Assembly (NCBI GenBank): GCA_945861665.1
Contig: CAMAVS010000003.1
Coordinates: forward strand, 124,001 to 188,000
Direction: 5' to 3'
Length of the DNA: 64,000 bases
From: Chitinophaga pinensis
Lineage (GTDB): Bacteria > Bacteroidota > Bacteroidia > UBA4408
In this document: positions 45,221 to 54,982 of the stretch, one piece after another
Position numbering within the stretch: position 1 is the first letter of the stretch
Layout: every line of letters starts with the position of its first letter
Translations under genes and position numbers: made by a program
The notes under the pieces: generated by a model
The model's database searches: none
The model's input: only the letters and a program-made list of their open reading frames with translations
Told to the model about the DNA's origin: nothing

Positions 45221-47902
45221 CTAACAAATAGCTTTCCTCTCAAAACCAAACTCTAAAATCCGATCAATAAAGTCATAGGGTTTGTATCCATTGATAGCGG
45301 TTTGGTGAAAAATGCAAGTAGCAGGAGTCATTCCGGGCAATGAATTTACCTCAATGAAAATAACCTCTATTTCATTTTTATCGAACACACGTACAAAAGC
45401 GTCAATTCGGCAGTATCCGCTAACATTAAGTGCTTTGGCAGCTTTTTCAAGTTGTACCTTTACTTTATCCGAAATTAGTTGTCTGTCTGCTTTAATGTTT
45501 GAATACCGAGCGGGTGTAATGTTTTGACCTTGTCCTGCTAAAAATTTCTCTTCCAACGACAGTATTTCTCCATCTGCTAATGCTTCGGATGCTTCAAATA
45601 TTTCGTAACAAATGTTTCCATTTTTATCAAAAGTGGTAAGCATTCCACCTGTAATCTCTAAAAAGTGTTTCGCATTTTTTTTGCTGATAAGCTCTTCCAC
45701 AAGAAATTGTCTTTTTTGTGGAAATTCTTCGTTCAGTTTTACTTTTAATATTTCTGCACTTTGAGGGTTGAGGGTTATGGAATTTCTGAAAATTAATTCC
45801 GCAAAAGCAATTAGTTCCTGCTTTGTTTTTATTTTTCGCACTGCCGAACTACAGCCATCATCAACGGGTTTTGCAATAAAAGGGAAGGTTATTTTTTTTA
45901 GCAACTCCTCGATATATTTTTCAGGATTTATATTCCATTCATCGTCCTTTACAACAAAATGTTCGGCAACAAGTAAACCTTCTTTTTTTAGTATTTCGTT
46001 GGTTTCGTATTTGTTGATGGTAATGTTTGAACTGTTGGCATCAGATCCATTATAAGCCAATCCTACTTTATCTAACTCTCGTTGAACAGCACCATCTTCA
46101 CCGGGCTTACCGTGAAGTGCTATAAACACTCCATCTACGATCTCTTTCAGGTCGCTGTAGTTTATCTTTTTTGGTTTAGCAAGATTGTCAGTATGGGCAT
46201 ATTTTGTTGTGATATCGGATGCTTTTTCAATAATTTCTTTTACCACATCATGAACATAATAATTATCTATTTTCTCTTTAATATCGTCTGCATTGTCCTT
46301 CAATAAAATATTGATGGGAATCTGATACATCAAGTGATTGTTATCGTCACCTGTTAAGAAAATTGGAAATGGTTCATACTTTTCCGATGAGGCCAGTTTT
46401 TCATAAATATTTCTGCCACTTTCAATGGATATATGTCTTTCCGAAGAATAGCCCCCAAGCAATACAGCAATTTTAATTTTATTATGTTTCGCTTCTTTGT
46501 CATTTTGTATGCTGTTGTCTAATTTTTTTAAGAGGGAATTGTATGCGTCATTTATTCCTATTTCTTTTGCTCTTTCAGATAGTGATGTACGCAGTATATA
46601 AGTAAGAAATTGAGAAGGATTTAATCCAATTTCGGCAGCCTGATGAAAGAAAAAAGAAGAGGGCATCATTCCTGAAGTGGTATTTGGGTCGTTTAGGTAA
46701 ATAGTATTATCTCTTCCTATAAAACCATCTATACGGGCGTATACATTAAAGTGCAATGCACGAAAAAGTTTTTCGCACTCTAAACGGATGGCATCAATTT
46801 GTTCTTTAGGAACATCGATGGGTGTAATTTTACGTGCTAATCCTGGTAAGTATTTTGATCGGTAATCAAAAAGTTCTTTTCCTTTTCTGATTTCGGTAGG
46901 GGGAAGCGCAATTACATCGCCATTTTCTTTTTGTGCAACAATACAAGAAAATTCCTTTCCTTCAATAAATCCCTCAATGAGCACTGTGCTTTCACCATCT
47001 AGAGATTCAACAACTAAACCATCAATGTTTGTAAGTCCTTTGTTTAAAAAGTCTATTAATTGGCTTGGTTCGTAAATAATCTCTTCATCTATTTTTACGG
47101 GAAGTCCGATTCCTTCACGGATGTCAGAAAGCGTTTTAATGTATTCAACTTTCTCACTATCTTTCATCTTATTCCAAAAGGCGGAATTAATCCACCTTGT
47201 AAACAATGCCTTTTCCACGGCTTCCATAAAGGTAAATTCATCATCCGCTTTATGAAGTATGCTTATTCCAATGGATGAGCCTTGATGTGCCGACTTTACA
47301 ACAATTGGGAATCCAATTTCATTTTTTGCTTTTGTGAATGAGTCCTTGCAGTTTCCGTTTATCCAATCATTTCGATCAATGCTCATAAATTTAGGACTAT
47401 TAAACCCCGCATTGACCATTAATTTTTTTTGTATACTTTTATTGATACCAATCGAGGAAGGTAGAATTCCCGAGCCGGTATAGGGTATTTTTAAATATTC
47501 TAAAAATCCTTGAATGCGTCCATCTTCACCGTATGGTCCATGTAAGCAAAGGAAAGCAATATCAATTAATTGTGAAATGTTTTCGGATTCAATTTTTTTA
47601 CCAATTCGCGAAATCATTTCTTCTTGTTGGGATATGGAAAGGTTTCCCAAATTTTCAGCATATAACGGAAAAGTTTGATTGCCGGAAGGAAGAAATTCCA
47701 CAGGAGGATAAAAATCGCGAATACTTCCTTTGTAAATAAATTCCCAATTAAGTAGAATAAAGTTGCCAAAGCTGTCTACAAAAACAGGAATGGCTTCGAA
47801 CAAACTTTTGTTTAGGTTATCATATACTGTCCTGCCGCCCGCAAATGATATTTCTCGCTCTTTCGAAAAGCCTCCGAAAATGATTCCTACTTTTATTTTC
47901 AT
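45221..47902 (-). CDS. ddl: Tandem D-alanine--D-alanine ligase fusion (two ATP-grasp ligase units)
   Basis: An 893-aa protein of two complete Ddl-like units, about 1-465 and 478-893. Standard Ddl is 300-370 aa. Each unit has the Ddl N-terminal motif (GGFSKEREIS; GGYSSERHISIESGR) and the ATP-grasp loops. Unit 2 keeps the canonical end FIEVNSLPGMTPATCIFHQ. Unit 1 has YLNDPNTTSGMMPSS in its place, with the Glu and Pro-Gly altered, so it may be inactive or make a different dipeptide. The Ddl reaction supplies D-Ala-D-Ala for peptidoglycan. A consensus promoter lies at 47923-47950. Confidence 0.88.
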   Translation of the reverse strand: MKIKVGIIFGGFSKEREISFAGGRTVYDNLNKSLFEAIPVFVDSFGNFILLNWEFIYKGSIRDFYPPVEFLPSGNQTFPLYAENLGNLSISQQEEMISRIGKKIESENISQLIDIAFLCLHGPYGEDGRIQGFLEYLKIPYTGSGILPSSIGINKSIQKKLMVNAGFNSPKFMSIDRNDWINGNCKDSFTKAKNEIGFPIVVKSAHQGSSIGISILHKADDEFTFMEAVEKALFTRWINSAFWNKMKDSEKVEYIKTLSDIREGIGLPVKIDEEIIYEPSQLIDFLNKGLTNIDGLVVESLDGESTVLIEGFIEGKEFSCIVAQKENGDVIALPPTEIRKGKELFDYRSKYLPGLARKITPIDVPKEQIDAIRLECEKLFRALHFNVYARIDGFIGRDNTIYLNDPNTTSGMMPSSFFFHQAAEIGLNPSQFLTYILRTSLSERAKEIGINDAYNSLLKKLDNSIQNDKEAKHNKIKIAVLLGGYSSERHISIESGRNIYEKLASSEKYEPFPIFLTGDDNNHLMYQIPINILLKDNADDIKEKIDNYYVHDVVKEIIEKASDITTKYAHTDNLAKPKKINYSDLKEIVDGVFIALHGKPGEDGAVQRELDKVGLAYNGSDANSSNITINKYETNEILKKEGLLVAEHFVVKDDEWNINPEKYIEELLKKITFPFIAKPVDDGCSSAVRKIKTKQELIAFAELIFRNSITLNPQSAEILKVKLNEEFPQKRQFLVEELISKKNAKHFLEITGGMLTTFDKNGNICYEIFEASEALADGEILSLEEKFLAGQGQNITPARYSNIKADRQLISDKVKVQLEKAAKALNVSGYCRIDAFVRVFDKNEIEVIFIEVNSLPGMTPATCIFHQTAINGYKPYDFIDRILEFGFERKAIC

Positions 47903-47922
47903 ACAATTTGTAACCTCTATAA

Positions 47923-47950
47923 CAAAAGTAATGAATTTGTATGCTTACAA
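47923..47950 (-). promoter_or_regulatory. Consensus promoter of the tandem ligase gene
   Basis: On the minus strand TTG (complement of 47948-47950), 17 nt, TACTTTTG (complement of 47923-47930). It begins inside the 3' end of rdgB and leaves a 20-nt leader before the ATG. Confidence 0.6.
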
Positions 47951-48529
47951 GCTATTGCGATGATTTAAGAAATTAACAAGTTTACCAACAGCTATAGATC
48001 GGTGGCTAATCCTGTTTTTTTTTTCTATAGACATTTCTGCAAAGGTTAATCTCTGTCCTTTTGGAATGAAAATAGGGTCGTACCCAAAACCATTAACTCC
48101 TTTTGGTTTTTCAGCTATGCTTCCCTGAATAATTCCTTCAAAAATATGTTCTTTTCCTTCCATTACAAGTGATATAATTGTTTTAAACTGAGCAGCGCGG
48201 TTTGTTTTGCTTTTCATTTCATGTAATACTTTTTTAATGTTGTCGGAATCACTTTTATGCACACCTGCATAACGTGCGGAATATACTCCGGGTTCCATAT
48301 TCAATGCTTCAATTTCTAATCCGGAATCATCTCCAAAGCAATTATTGCAGGTATGATTGTAAATATGCCAAGCTTTTAAGGATGCATTTTCTTCAATAGT
48401 ACTGGCAGTTTCTTCTATTTCTGGAGTGTAGTTTATATCATTAAGACTAAGAAGCTGTATGCTTAGGTCGATAAGTTTAGTAACCTCAAAAAGTTTATGT
48501 TGATTTTGAGTTGCGAATATTAGTTGCAT
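47945..48529 (-). CDS. rdgB: Non-canonical purine NTP pyrophosphatase (RdgB/HAM1)
   Basis: A 194-aa enzyme that removes ITP, dITP and XTP from the nucleotide pool. The start at 48529 gives the family beginning MQLIFATQNQHKLFEV. An in-frame ATG at 48547 would overlap tsaD by 13 nt and add six residues. Motifs are FGDDSGLEIEAL (about 68-79), GVYSARYAG and the C-terminal GFGYDPIFIP...TFAEM and HR(S)IA block. Tightly coupled downstream of tsaD. Confidence 0.94.
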   Translation of the reverse strand: MQLIFATQNQHKLFEVTKLIDLSIQLLSLNDINYTPEIEETASTIEENASLKAWHIYNHTCNNCFGDDSGLEIEALNMEPGVYSARYAGVHKSDSDNIKKVLHEMKSKTNRAAQFKTIISLVMEGKEHIFEGIIQGSIAEKPKGVNGFGYDPIFIPKGQRLTFAEMSIEKKNRISHRSIAVGKLVNFLNHRNSL

Positions 48530-48534
48530 AGTAT

Positions 48535-49545
48535 TTATAAATTCCACCTTGCCGAAGCCGTTACGCTTTGTGTTGTAAAATTATTTTGTAGAAATTTGTA
48601 GTATCCAGTAATGGCAATCATTGCAGCATTGTCGGTACAGTATTCGAATGGTGGTAAAAATACTTTTACATTTTTTGTTTCTTGCAATTGTAATAATGAG
48701 TTTCGTAAACCACTGTTTGCAGAAACGCCACCTGCTATAGCTATTTGACTAATTCCAGTTTGGTCAATTGCCTTTTCAAGTTTAATTAATAGAGTTGAAA
48801 CAATTGCCTGTTGGTAAGAAGCGCAAATATCCGCTAAGTTTTTCTCAATAAATTTTTCATCTTTTCGTATACCATCTTTTATAAAATATAGAAAGGCTGT
48901 TTTTAATCCGCTAAAGCTATAGTTTAATTCAGGGACAGATATTTTTGGAAATGAAAACGCCATAGCATTACCTTCTTTTGCATAGCTGTCAATTAATGGA
49001 CCACCGGGGTAGGGCAGTTTCAATATTTTAGCAGCTTTATCAAAGGCTTCTCCCGCTGCATCGTCCGTAGTTTCTCCGATCACTTCCATTTTTAAGTAAT
49101 CGTTGACTCGTACAATTTGGGTATGACCACCCGATACGGTTAAACATAAAAATGGGAAGGAAGGAGTAAGGCCGTCTAACTTATTAATAAAATGAGCCAG
49201 AATGTGTGCTTGCATGTGGTTCACTTCAATAAGAGGGATGTTTAGTCCCAAAGATAATCCTTTTGAAAACGAGGTTCCCACCAATAAGGAGCCCATTAAA
49301 CCAGGACCTTTTGTAAAAGCGATTGCACTTAGTTCAGTTTTATGGATCTTTGCTTTTTTAAGTGCAGCATCAACAACTGGAACTATGTTTTGCTGGTGAG
49401 CCCTGGATGCAAGTTCGGGTACAACACCTCCATATTGTTCGTGTACTTTTTGTTCCGCAATAATATTTGAAAGACATTTTCCGTTTTGTATAACGGCAGC
49501 CGATGTTTCGTCACACGATGACTCAATTCCAAGTATATTAATCAT
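48535..49545 (-). CDS. tsaD: tRNA N6-adenosine threonylcarbamoyltransferase TsaD
   Basis: A 336-aa ASKHA-fold enzyme that attaches threonylcarbamoyl to A37 of ANN-decoding tRNAs with TsaB and TsaE. It starts ILGIESSCDETSAAVI. The metal-binding HMQAHILAH is near residues 110-118, followed by LTVSGGHTQIV, the GEAFDKAAKILKLPYPGGP block and AIAGGVSANSGLR. Full length. It is transcribed divergently from the TamB-like gene across a short gap and followed by rdgB. Confidence 0.96.
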   Translation of the reverse strand: MINILGIESSCDETSAAVIQNGKCLSNIIAEQKVHEQYGGVVPELASRAHQQNIVPVVDAALKKAKIHKTELSAIAFTKGPGLMGSLLVGTSFSKGLSLGLNIPLIEVNHMQAHILAHFINKLDGLTPSFPFLCLTVSGGHTQIVRVNDYLKMEVIGETTDDAAGEAFDKAAKILKLPYPGGPLIDSYAKEGNAMAFSFPKISVPELNYSFSGLKTAFLYFIKDGIRKDEKFIEKNLADICASYQQAIVSTLLIKLEKAIDQTGISQIAIAGGVSANSGLRNSLLQLQETKNVKVFLPPFEYCTDNAAMIAITGYYKFLQNNFTTQSVTASARWNL

Positions 49546-49575
49546 TGGGAGGCTTATGAATTATAGTTAGCTTTG
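49545..49575 (+). promoter_or_regulatory. Consensus promoter of the TamB-like gene
   Basis: TTG (49545-49547), 20 nt, TAGCTTTG (49568-49575). The predicted transcript starts near 49581, about 22 nt before the AUU proposed as the start codon, and well upstream of the GTG at 49657. Confidence 0.6.
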
Positions 49576-49602
49576 CAAAGGTAAATAATAAAAAAGTAGC
49601 GT

Positions 49603-52600
49603 ATTAAAAAGGTTCGCAAAATAGCGTTAATAATACTATCCGTACTAATTTTACTGGTGCTTGGCGGCTATATTATGTTGCGGTCAAGTAAAGGACAAAC
49701 TTATCTTACACAAGTAATAGCATCTTATTTTTCGAGCAAACTGAATACTATAGTTACTGTAAAAGGTGTTGATATTGAATTTTTTAATAAGTTGTTGCTA
49801 GAAGGGTTATATGTAGAAGATTTGCACCACGACACTTTGTTGTATTTAGGGGAATTAAAATTGGGCATACAATCATTCGATTTGGATAGTAGCAGATTTA
49901 TGTTGAGCAGCATTGGAATTACAAATACGCGATTCAATGTTGTAAAATACAAAGGAGAAAGGGAGCTAAACCTTCAGTTTTTAATAGATGCCTTTGATAC
50001 TGGAGACATAGGCACAACTAAAAAAACTAATATTCCTCAATTTCGCTGCAAGAATATTGAATTGAATAACATTTATTTTTCATACCGTTATGAAAATGAT
50101 ACGATACCTAACGTTGGAATAAATTACAGTGATATGCGTATAAAAAAAATAAATGGTGCCATAAAAAATGTATTTATAGAAGGTGATACAATTCACGGAG
50201 CAGTACAAAACTTGTCCTGCATTGAAAAAAGTGGATTTGAGTTGAAATATCTTAATGTACTCGCTAAAATAAGTCCTGTGCAAACAGAACTACAAAAATT
50301 AGAGTTTGCTACAAACAATAGCCATATAAATTGCGATGTTACTTTTACGTACCAGAAATACGAAGACTATAATGATTTTATAGAGAATGTGTATATGAAC
50401 GGTAGCTTTCGCAATACCCGACTTGAGATGAATGATATAGCATATTTTACACCTGAGTTAGAGGGAATTCATAAAATCGTTACGTTTAACGGAGATGCAA
50501 GTGGAACCGTAAGCAGCTTAAAAGCAAAAAATATGAATTTAACTTTTGGTGAGAGTTCTTATTTTAAAGGCAATATAAAGTTGACAGGCTTGCCTAATAT
50601 TAATGAAACGTATATTCAATTAAATGTTGATGAAGCATTAACGAATAGCAAAGATTTGAGAAGTTTGCCAACACCACCATTTGTGGAAAAAAAATATTTG
50701 AAAATTCCGAAAGAGTTGGATAAACTGGGATGTATTAAATTTAATGGAGATTTTACAGGATTTATTTATGACTTTGTTGCTTATGGAACTTTTAAAACTA
50801 CTATTGGTTTAATATCTTCAGATATTGCTCTTCAAGAGGATAAAAAGAAGGAGACTTATACATACCACGGTAATATTAAAACTAGGAATTTTGACTTAGG
50901 TAGGTTAGTTGAGGCTGAAAGCACAATAGGGGAAATTAGTTTGGATGCAGATGTAAATGGCAAAGGTTTAAACATAAATACTATCAATGCTGATATAAAG
51001 GGAAAGGTACAGCAGCTAGAGTTGAATAATTACAATTACAAAAACATAAATATTGAAGGTAATTTTGTAAAAAATATTTTTAAAGGTGCTTTTGATGTAC
51101 AAGATGAAAACATTGCATTAGAATACAAGGGGAATATTGACTTTACGGGCAATTTACCCCTGTATAAGTTCACTGCAAATATTAAGAATGCAGATTTAGG
51201 TGACTTAAACATTCTAAAAACTGGTAGTCGGAATTCATTAGTTGGTGACTTTGATGTAAACGTAAGCGGTGATAATCTAGATAATATTATTGGGTCGATA
51301 TCATCTAAAAAAATAGTGTATACTGAAAATGGGAAGGATTATTTTATAAAAGATCTCAATATGAGTTCTCAGCAAAATAGAAGTATAAAAACAATTACGC
51401 TTCGTTCAAATGTTGTGGACGCTGATTTTAGTGGGATTATTAATTTGGGAAAACTGGAAACGTCCATGCAAGAATTTATCACTGTTTTCATTCCTGCATT
51501 ATCATCTAAAGATAAAAATAATGTTGTCGAAGTTGTAGAAAATTTTAGTTATTCGGTAAATTGTAAGGAATCAGAGGCACTTAGTAAGTTATTACTAAAG
51601 AATATTATTATTAAGCATAACACATTATTGCATGGTGCTATAAATACAGAGACGAATAAATTTTCATTAAACTTAGATGCCCCTGAAGTGTTAATTAATG
51701 GAAATATCGTTAAAACCTTAAATGTGACCTCTCAATCGGATAATAAAATTTTGTATTTTTCAGCCCAATGCAAAAGTATAGAGTTTACCAAAGATGCCCA
51801 TTTGGGGAATGTTAAGATATATAGCCAAGCGCATAATGATAGCATAAAGACATACTTTGATTGGCGAAATTTGGACTCATTAAGAAATTATGGACGGCTG
51901 AGGTTGAACACTCATTTTGAGACGAAAAATAAAATAAATATGAAGTTTTTAACATCGGAATTCTTTCTCGAAGATTCGTTGTGGATAGTTAGCGATAATA
52001 ATAGTATACAGATTGATAGTACACAAATTAGTATAAATGATTTTAGTTTATCAAACTCAGAGCATTTAGTAAAGCTGTCTGGCAAGGTTTCGGAAAACAA
52101 AAGCGATCAATTAATGGTGTTTTTTGATAAGTTTAATTTATCTTATGCGAACCCATTTTTAAAGAAAAATGATGTTGCCATCAATGGTATTGTTACCGGA
52201 AATGCATCCATTTCAAGTTTGTATGATAGCCCCGTGTATACTGCTGATGCTAATATTATAGACTTACTAGTAAACGATGTTCCAATAGGTAGCGGTTCAT
52301 TAATATCATTGTGGAATAGTAAACAAGAATCCATTGCACTTAATGGAAAGTTTATGCGTGGTGAAATACCAACGATTGGTTTTTCGGGTTTTTATTATCT
52401 CAATAAAGAAAGTGAAAACTTTGATTTGGAGTTACAACTTCAAAAAACAAAATTGAAATTGTTTGAGAAGTTCACTTCAAATTTAGTAAGTAAAATTGGT
52501 GGCGTTGCAACAGGTGATTTGTTTTTAAAAGGAACTCCTGAAAGGCCAATTCTGAAAGGCTCATTAGAAGTTCAAAAAATGAGTTTTTTATTTGACTATT

Positions 52601-54093
52601 TGAATACATTTTATACCATTCCTAGTGGTGTTATTGAATTTACTGAAAATAAGATTTTTATAAAAGATATGTTGATGTTTGATTCACCCATTCCTGAAAA
52701 AGGAAAACCAATTTCTCCAAATACAGCGATGGTTAATGTTGCTATTGTTCACAGATATTTTAAAAATGTTACTGTTGATGTAAACATCAATGCGAAAAAC
52801 CTGTTTTGTTTAAATACAACTGAAGGTCAAAATGATTCTTATTATGGAAATGCTTATGCAACAGGACTTATTCATGTATTCACGGATTTTAAAAATACTA
52901 CTATTGATATTGATGCAAAAACAAATAAAGGAACGGATTTTAATATACCATTAGCAGGCGCAGATGATATTAGCTCAAATGATTTTATTCGTTTTGTAAA
53001 TAAAGATAGAAACGCAGTTAAATTGGAGGATAAGTATAAATTAGATCTTTCCGGTATTCAACTTAATTTTAATTTAGATGTAACTCCTGATGCACAAGTT
53101 CAGCTTATTTTCGATTCTAAAATAGGAGATGTAATTAAAGCCAATGGACGTGGGAACATAAAAATGAACATCAACACACTAGGTCAGTTTAATATTTTTG
53201 GCGATTATGTAATTGAGAAAGGGGACTACCTTTTTACACTCAAAAATATTATCAACAAAAAGTTTAAAATTGACCAAGGCAGCACCTTAGCCTGGCACGG
53301 TAATCCATACGATGCAGAAATAAATTTAAATGCAACATACAATCTGCGTACCTCGCTGGTTGATTTAATGCAAGACACATCAAATACAAACTATAGTAAA
53401 AGAGTACCCGTTGAATGTAAATTAACAATGACAGGAAAGTTGATGAATCCTACTGTTAAGTTTGACATTGAGGTTCCTAATTCAGATCAAAAAATTCAAA
53501 ATGAATTAATACGTATAACTCAAAATGATGGAGAGTTGAACAAGCAAGTTTTTTCGTTGCTTTTAGCCGGTAAATTCCAGCCTTCATCCGATAGAGCATC
53601 TTCAGTAACTGGTGGAGCAGTTAGTTCTAATTCATCCGAGTTGTTGTCCAACCAGTTAAATAATTGGCTTTCTCATCTTGATTTCCCAGTAGAAATTGGT
53701 GTAAATCTTAAGGGAGGCGATCAAGTAACAAATAAAGAAGTACAAGTTTCTCTCTCCAAACAATTGTTTCAAGATAGATTGAGCATAGATGGGAATTTTG
53801 GTGCAACAAAAAGCCCTACAGCAACAAATAATTCTTCTTCAGCCAGTAACCTTGTAGGTGATGTGAATATTGAATACAAATTAACACAGGATGGGAAATT
53901 AAGAGTTAAAGCTTATAATCAGTCTTATGAAAATACAAATGTATCCAATAACTCGCCATATAAACAGGGTGTTGGTTTAACATATAAAGAAGAGTTTAAC
54001 ACCTTTGGTGAATTGATGAGTAGGTATAAAGCATTTTTAAAATCAAAGAAGAAAAAGGTGGAAGTAAAAGAGGATGTTAAGAAAGGGGAATAA
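49603..54093 (+). CDS. tamB: TamB-like translocation/assembly module protein, probable AUU start
   Basis: A giant AsmA/TamB-family protein of about 1496 aa with a C-terminal TamB (DUF490) domain. The C-terminal part includes GRGNIKMNINTLGQFNIFGD, GDYLFTLKNIINKKF and a serine-rich region before the end. The conventional start (GTG 49657) cuts into the signal anchor. Read from the ATT at 49603, the N-terminus is (M)KKVRKIALIILSVLILLVLG, a complete basic-plus-hydrophobic anchor, and a TAG stop lies two codons earlier. No ATG, GTG or TTG lies between them. The protein probably bridges inner and outer membrane to move lipid or fold outer-membrane proteins. Confidence 0.88.
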   Translation: MKKVRKIALIILSVLILLVLGGYIMLRSSKGQTYLTQVIASYFSSKLNTIVTVKGVDIEFFNKLLLEGLYVEDLHHDTLLYLGELKLGIQSFDLDSSRFMLSSIGITNTRFNVVKYKGERELNLQFLIDAFDTGDIGTTKKTNIPQFRCKNIELNNIYFSYRYENDTIPNVGINYSDMRIKKINGAIKNVFIEGDTIHGAVQNLSCIEKSGFELKYLNVLAKISPVQTELQKLEFATNNSHINCDVTFTYQKYEDYNDFIENVYMNGSFRNTRLEMNDIAYFTPELEGIHKIVTFNGDASGTVSSLKAKNMNLTFGESSYFKGNIKLTGLPNINETYIQLNVDEALTNSKDLRSLPTPPFVEKKYLKIPKELDKLGCIKFNGDFTGFIYDFVAYGTFKTTIGLISSDIALQEDKKKETYTYHGNIKTRNFDLGRLVEAESTIGEISLDADVNGKGLNINTINADIKGKVQQLELNNYNYKNINIEGNFVKNIFKGAFDVQDENIALEYKGNIDFTGNLPLYKFTANIKNADLGDLNILKTGSRNSLVGDFDVNVSGDNLDNIIGSISSKKIVYTENGKDYFIKDLNMSSQQNRSIKTITLRSNVVDADFSGIINLGKLETSMQEFITVFIPALSSKDKNNVVEVVENFSYSVNCKESEALSKLLLKNIIIKHNTLLHGAINTETNKFSLNLDAPEVLINGNIVKTLNVTSQSDNKILYFSAQCKSIEFTKDAHLGNVKIYSQAHNDSIKTYFDWRNLDSLRNYGRLRLNTHFETKNKINMKFLTSEFFLEDSLWIVSDNNSIQIDSTQISINDFSLSNSEHLVKLSGKVSENKSDQLMVFFDKFNLSYANPFLKKNDVAINGIVTGNASISSLYDSPVYTADANIIDLLVNDVPIGSGSLISLWNSKQESIALNGKFMRGEIPTIGFSGFYYLNKESENFDLELQLQKTKLKLFEKFTSNLVSKIGGVATGDLFLKGTPERPILKGSLEVQKMSFLFDYLNTFYTIPSGVIEFTENKIFIKDMLMFDSPIPEKGKPISPNTAMVNVAIVHRYFKNVTVDVNINAKNLFCLNTTEGQNDSYYGNAYATGLIHVFTDFKNTTIDIDAKTNKGTDFNIPLAGADDISSNDFIRFVNKDRNAVKLEDKYKLDLSGIQLNFNLDVTPDAQVQLIFDSKIGDVIKANGRGNIKMNINTLGQFNIFGDYVIEKGDYLFTLKNIINKKFKIDQGSTLAWHGNPYDAEINLNATYNLRTSLVDLMQDTSNTNYSKRVPVECKLTMTGKLMNPTVKFDIEVPNSDQKIQNELIRITQNDGELNKQVFSLLLAGKFQPSSDRASSVTGGAVSSNSSELLSNQLNNWLSHLDFPVEIGVNLKGGDQVTNKEVQVSLSKQLFQDRLSIDGNFGATKSPTATNNSSSASNLVGDVNIEYKLTQDGKLRVKAYNQSYENTNVSNNSPYKQGVGLTYKEEFNTFGELMSRYKAFLKSKKKKVEVKEDVKKGE

Positions 54094-54272
54094 GTTTTAT
54101 TCTGAATTGTCTTTTTACAAACATGTCATCGATAAGTGTATTTAAAAAGTTTTATAAATCAATTTTATCTTGGTTGGTATAACTTACAAACAAGCAATTA
54201 TAGATAACCGTTCGTTATTATTTATAAATTATATTTGTGGTGAAAGCAATATTGAAACTTAAAAACTTTAAA

Positions 54273-54914
54273 ATGGAATTCTTAGATAAAGCGATTGAAG
54301 ATTATTCTATTCAGCATTCTACCAATGAGGATAGTGTTTTATCAGAACTTAATAGAGAAACAAATTTAAAAGTAATGATGCCGCGTATGCTATCCGGACA
54401 TATTCAAGGAAGGGTGCTGAGTACCTTTAGTGCAATGTTAAAACCGGATAGAATACTTGAAATTGGTACTTATACAGGTTATTCAGCAATATGTTTGTGT
54501 GAGGGTTTGTCGGAGGGTGGATTGCTTTACACTATTGATACCAATGAAGAACTTGAGGGATTGGTTAGGAATTATTTTGAAAAGGCAGGATGTGCTAACA
54601 AAGTAAAGTACATTATTGGTAATGCAATGAATGTGATTCCGACTTTGGATGAAACATTTGATTTGATTTTTATTGATGCCGACAAAATAAATTATTCAAA
54701 CTACTACGATTTGGTTTTTGACAAAGTGAGAAAGGGTGGCTTTATTATAGTTGACAATGTTTTGTGGAGTGGAAAAGTACTTAATAAACGTGAAAAAATG
54801 GATAAGGATACATTGGCAATTGATAATTTTAATAAAAAAATTAAGACAGACATGCGTGTTGAAAAAATATTGTTTCCAATACGTGACGGTCTTTTTGTGA
54901 TTCGAAAAATATAA
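54273..54914 (+). CDS. SAM-dependent O-methyltransferase (class I, catechol-type)
   Basis: A 213-aa enzyme, ATG at 54273. A GTG at 54237 coincides with the end of the TATATTTG -7 element (54230-54237) and is excluded on that ground. The SAM-binding motif I is ILEIGTYTGYSAICL, with motif II LYTIDTNEELEG and the metal-binding LIFIDADKINYSNYY and IIVDNVLWSGKV. This is the cation-dependent O-methyltransferase family (caffeoyl-CoA/catechol type); the bacterial substrate is unknown. purD follows after 68 nt. Confidence 0.93.
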   Translation: MEFLDKAIEDYSIQHSTNEDSVLSELNRETNLKVMMPRMLSGHIQGRVLSTFSAMLKPDRILEIGTYTGYSAICLCEGLSEGGLLYTIDTNEELEGLVRNYFEKAGCANKVKYIIGNAMNVIPTLDETFDLIFIDADKINYSNYYDLVFDKVRKGGFIIVDNVLWSGKVLNKREKMDKDTLAIDNFNKKIKTDMRVEKILFPIRDGLFVIRKI

Positions 54915-54982
54915 CTTGTGAATAACACTTGTTTTATGATGTCTCAATTTTTCAATACCTTAGCGATTTAAATTATTATTTT

